The position numbers were made by a program, and so were the translations under genes. Shown here one piece after another: positions 61,227 to 64,000 of a DNA stretch of 64,000 bases. The stretch is from Candidatus Zixiibacteriota bacterium. Its GTDB lineage: Bacteria; Desulfobacterota; Binatia; UBA9968. The stretch's first letter is position 1. The number at the start of each line of letters is the position of its first letter. A model generated the notes under the pieces. It searched no databases and had not been told where the DNA came from. It was given only the letters and a program-made list of their open reading frames with translations. The DNA is taken from contig DATLYW010000009.1 of NCBI GenBank assembly GCA_035574315.1, positions 33,529 through 97,528 of the forward strand, in the 5' to 3' direction.

Positions 61227-63518
61227 TCACTCGGCCCCCGTCGGCGGAGCTGAAGGTCGCCTCATTGCGAGGAGGGTCCAGCCGCTGGCGATCAGCATCG
61301 GCACGACGCCGGCGGCGATGAAGACGGCGTCGGCGGGCAGGCGGGCCCACTCGATGTAACGTACGAGCGGCTGGTCCAGGAACTCGGGGCTGCGGGCGTG
61401 CCAGTAGCCGTGCTCCAGGACATCGGCGAGCTGCAGCACGCCGCCGGGGAAGAGATTGATCAGGACCATCAGCCCCAAACCCAGGTTCAGTCCCCAGAAG
61501 GACACCCCGATGAGCTTCTCCACCGTCGCCCACCGGCCGTCGCCGAGGACCTGGCGCAGGGCGAAGGTCAGGAGCGCGATGGCGAGCATGCCGAAGACCC
61601 CCATCATAGCGGCGTGGCCGTGATTCGGCGTCAGCATCGTGCCGACCTCGAAGTAGCTCACGATGGGAAGATTGATGAGAAAGCCGAATACCCCGGCGCC
61701 GACGAAGTTCCAGAAGCCGACGGCCATGAGGAAGTAGAAAGTCCATTTATGCGGCACCGCGATCGCCTTGTTGCACACGTCGCACCTGCCGCGACTCAAT
61801 CTCACGAAATCCCACGCGTCGAGCGTGAGCAGCGTCAGCGGCACGACCTCCAGGGCTGAAAACATCGCTGCGAAGGCCATCGTGACGTTCGATTGTCCGG
61901 TCCAGTACCAGTGGTGGCCGGTGCCGACGATCCCGCTGCCGAGGTAGAGGATCGCGTCCAGATAGACCACGCGCGCGGCGGTCGCACGGGACACCGCCCC
62001 CAGCTGATAGAAAATGATCGCGACCATCACGGTGGCAAACAGCTCGAAAAAACCCTCCACCCAGAGGTGGATGATCCAGAAGCGCCACATGTCGACGACC
62101 GTGAAGTGGGTGCGGTCGTCGAAGAACATGGCCGGCAAATAAAAAAGCGGGATGGCAGCGGCGGCGTACAAAAAGAGCGAAGCAATCTCCCGCCGCTCCG
62201 GATCGCGGCGCGAAGGGGCAAGCGCGCGAAACAGCAGAACGAGCCAGTAAATCAAGGCCGCGGCGAGCAGGATCTGCCACGCTCGCCCGAGCTCGAGATA
62301 TTCCCAGCCCTGGTGGCCGAACCAGAACCACAGATCTCCCACTGCCTGGTTCAGGCCGAGCAACTCCCCCAGCAAGCTGCCGGCGGCGACGACGAGTAGC
62401 GCCCCGAAGAGGAGATCGACCCCTCTGGCCTGACCGGCCGGATCTTTTCCCAGAGCCGGGGCCAGGAAAAGTCCTCCAGCGACGTAAGCGGTGGCGACCC
62501 AGAGGACGCCCAGCTGCAGATGCCATGTACGCGCGAGATGGCTGGGAAGCCAACGGGACAGGTCGATACCGTAGAACCCGACGGGGTCCGCTCTGTAGTG
62601 AGCCGTCGCGCCGCCGACCAGGACCTGGGCGAGAAACAACAGAGCGGCGACGAAGAAGTACTTGATGACCGCCTTCTGGCTCTCGGAGATCGTTCCAGGG
62701 AGCATCTGTGGGTGGATGTGCTCGCCCTTCCCCTTCCAGCCGAGATAATCGAACTTGCCGAAAGCGAACAGAACGGCGGCGATTCCGGCGAGCAAGGCGA
62801 CCAGGCTCAGCGCGCTCCACAGGAGGGCGTCGCCGGTCGGCGTGTTGCCCGCTATCGGCTCGTAGGGGAAGTTGTTCGTGTAGGAGTAGGGTTTGCCCGG
62901 ACGATTGGCGACGGAGGCCCACGCCGTCCAGGCGAAGAAGGCGGTGAGCTGTCTGATCTCCCCGGGGTCGCCGATGTACTTCGCAGGCAGGCCGCGCGTG
63001 TTGCGCGGCTCGGAAAAGTACGCCGCCCATCTTTGGATCTGACTCCGATAGGACAGCGCTTCCGCGTGCGTATAGCGCAAGGTTCGATACCGGGGGTCGT
63101 ACCTGTTTTCCTTCAGCAGTTGCGCGGTTTCCGCTCCGACGGCACCGCGCGCCGCCGGAGAAAGCTCTGCCAGCGGGCCTCCGAACCGTTCTCTGGCCAG
63201 GACCTCGTTCGCGCCGAGGGCGAGCGCATGCAAATACGCAGCGGAGAAATCGGGCCCGAGATAGGCGCCGTGGCCCCAGATCGTGCCGTTGTCCATCAGG
63301 CCGTATTTCGTGAAAAGGCTCTGCCCCGCAAGGATGTCTTCACGGGTGAAGAGAGTCTCGCCGGACGGTCCCGCCACTCTTTCGGGAATAGGCGGGGCGT
63401 CGCGATAGGCTTTCGCGGAAAGCCAGATCAAGATCGTAAAGCCGGCCGCGATCGTCAGGATGACGGCATGTCTCCACCATGGGGAAAGCACGTCGTTCGC
63501 CATCGGGTTCGTCGCCAC
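61227..63518 (-). CDS. norZ: Quinol-dependent nitric oxide reductase (qNOR/NorZ)
   Basis: 763 residues, the typical length of a single-subunit qNOR. The N-terminal part has GQSLFTKYGLMDNGTIWGHG as in other qNORs, and about 14 membrane helices follow. The metal-site residues are in HLWVEGFFELF (His and Glu, near 483), SGIVGTGHHWYWTGQ (two His, near 533) and TPNHGHAAMMG (two haem His, near 626), all canonical. A CDVC pair sits in RCDVCNKAIAVPHKW near residue 576. It reduces 2 NO to N2O using quinol. No norC is needed. Convergent with clpB. Confidence 0.93.
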   Translation of the reverse strand: MATNPMANDVLSPWWRHAVILTIAAGFTILIWLSAKAYRDAPPIPERVAGPSGETLFTREDILAGQSLFTKYGLMDNGTIWGHGAYLGPDFSAAYLHALALGANEVLARERFGGPLAELSPAARGAVGAETAQLLKENRYDPRYRTLRYTHAEALSYRSQIQRWAAYFSEPRNTRGLPAKYIGDPGEIRQLTAFFAWTAWASVANRPGKPYSYTNNFPYEPIAGNTPTGDALLWSALSLVALLAGIAAVLFAFGKFDYLGWKGKGEHIHPQMLPGTISESQKAVIKYFFVAALLFLAQVLVGGATAHYRADPVGFYGIDLSRWLPSHLARTWHLQLGVLWVATAYVAGGLFLAPALGKDPAGQARGVDLLFGALLVVAAGSLLGELLGLNQAVGDLWFWFGHQGWEYLELGRAWQILLAAALIYWLVLLFRALAPSRRDPERREIASLFLYAAAAIPLFYLPAMFFDDRTHFTVVDMWRFWIIHLWVEGFFELFATVMVAIIFYQLGAVSRATAARVVYLDAILYLGSGIVGTGHHWYWTGQSNVTMAFAAMFSALEVVPLTLLTLDAWDFVRLSRGRCDVCNKAIAVPHKWTFYFLMAVGFWNFVGAGVFGFLINLPIVSYFEVGTMLTPNHGHAAMMGVFGMLAIALLTFALRQVLGDGRWATVEKLIGVSFWGLNLGLGLMVLINLFPGGVLQLADVLEHGYWHARSPEFLDQPLVRYIEWARLPADAVFIAAGVVPMLIASGWTLLAMRRPSAPPTGAE

Positions 63519-63831
63519 GGCTGGACCTCGAAGGTCGGAGTCTCGTCAACGTGCAACCGGAGGAGAATCGCCGGCGGAGAAGGGGTGCGCTGCGGTCTCT
63601 TGCAGATCGCGTTCCGTTGCGTCCCGCGTGCTCGCGACGTTGGAAAGCTTGCGGCGGCCCGGCGGGCACCCGTTTCTCAGGGTTCCCGACTTATCTTCGC
63701 GCATCGGTAGCAAATGGCGGAAAATCCTTGTCTGTAATTTTTGCAAGCGCCTCGTAAGCGGCCACGGAACTGCGGCAGGAAAACGTAGGGGGCGTCCATC
63801 CATGGGAAGCCGGCGCTGGAGCCGTAAAAAC
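63519..63831. other. Intergenic, no gene supported
   Basis: About 310 bases between the start of norZ and the tRNA gene. No reading frame has coding character. A norZ promoter must lie here, but I see no convincing -35/-10 pair or NO-regulator site. Confidence 0.5.
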
Positions 63832-63906
<75 letters not shown>

Positions 63907-64000
63907 CCGGAACGCGGCAGCTAGGGGAATCTATATGGAATCGCTGGCGGGTTGTCAATGCGGGGCTCGATGCGGCGCGGGGCAGATCTTCGGGTGAAAC

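Noticed and set aside
61227..63518. NO dismutase instead of NO reductase
   Set aside because: HLWVEGFFE, HHWYW and TPNHGHAA keep the usual catalytic and haem ligands, so the canonical NO reductase reading stands.

Overview
The window reads as chromosomal DNA of a high-GC Gram-negative bacterium. It has an outer membrane (lpxA, a PilQ secretin, TonB/ExbBD), an N-type quinol NO reductase and a mostly aerobic-looking enzyme set. Gene style and content (clustered pilMNOPQ, UPF0182, baeRF, paralogous dihydroxyphthalate-decarboxylase-like proteins) suggest a deltaproteobacterial-like or Binatota/NC10-like lineage, but the window holds no rRNA and this is inference. No insertion sequences, prophage or CRISPR array were seen.

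Layout. 1-4920 (minus): rsmB (cut by the window edge), fmt, def, priA. 5327-10598 (plus): a small XRE-type regulator behind a promoter/palindrome, then pilM-N-O-P-Q for type IV pili. 10796-14271 (plus): aroC-aroK-aroB-aroQ of the shikimate pathway. 14268-21051: a secreted coiled-coil protein, a von Willebrand factor A protein, and a minus-strand operon of two 24-residue-repeat lipoproteins followed by TonB-ExbB-ExbD. 21136-28435: a GT39-type glycosyltransferase, uppP, a VTT/DedA-like protein, a UPF0182 protein and an orphan ABC permease. 28661-34374 (plus): a five-gene cluster (B12-binding radical SAM enzyme, SDR, FAD oxidase, haem-oxygenase-fold enzyme, O-methyltransferase) that looks like an uncharacterised small-molecule pathway. 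34566-37848: DHH phosphoesterase, archease and rtcB. 37868-47041: a cyclic amidohydrolase, an iron-type ABC transporter without ATPase, a Pht5-like protein, a PPOX-fold protein and glnE. 47161-49616: a small secreted protein, lpxA, yacG and a second Pht5-like protein. 49750-61017: a stress and proteostasis region (Hsp20, SPW protein, PsiE, baeRF, thioredoxin-like protein, DnaJ-like protein, ferritin-like protein, HPF-sigma fusion, trxC relic, ClpB). 61227-63906: qNOR and tRNA-Gly(CCC).

The strongest discovery is a pair of genes that a standard annotation would break at an in-frame UGA. In rtcB the UGA falls exactly at the metal-binding cysteine of the GGVGxDINC motif. In the thioredoxin-TPR gene it falls at the first cysteine of the CGGC redox motif. 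Both UGAs have a hairpin 17-21 nt downstream, like a bacterial SECIS, and both reading frames stay intact and conserved after the UGA. The simplest reading is that this organism makes two selenoproteins, an RNA ligase with Sec as active-site metal ligand and a UGGC thioredoxin. The selA/selB/selC/selD genes are not in this window and must be looked for elsewhere in the genome.
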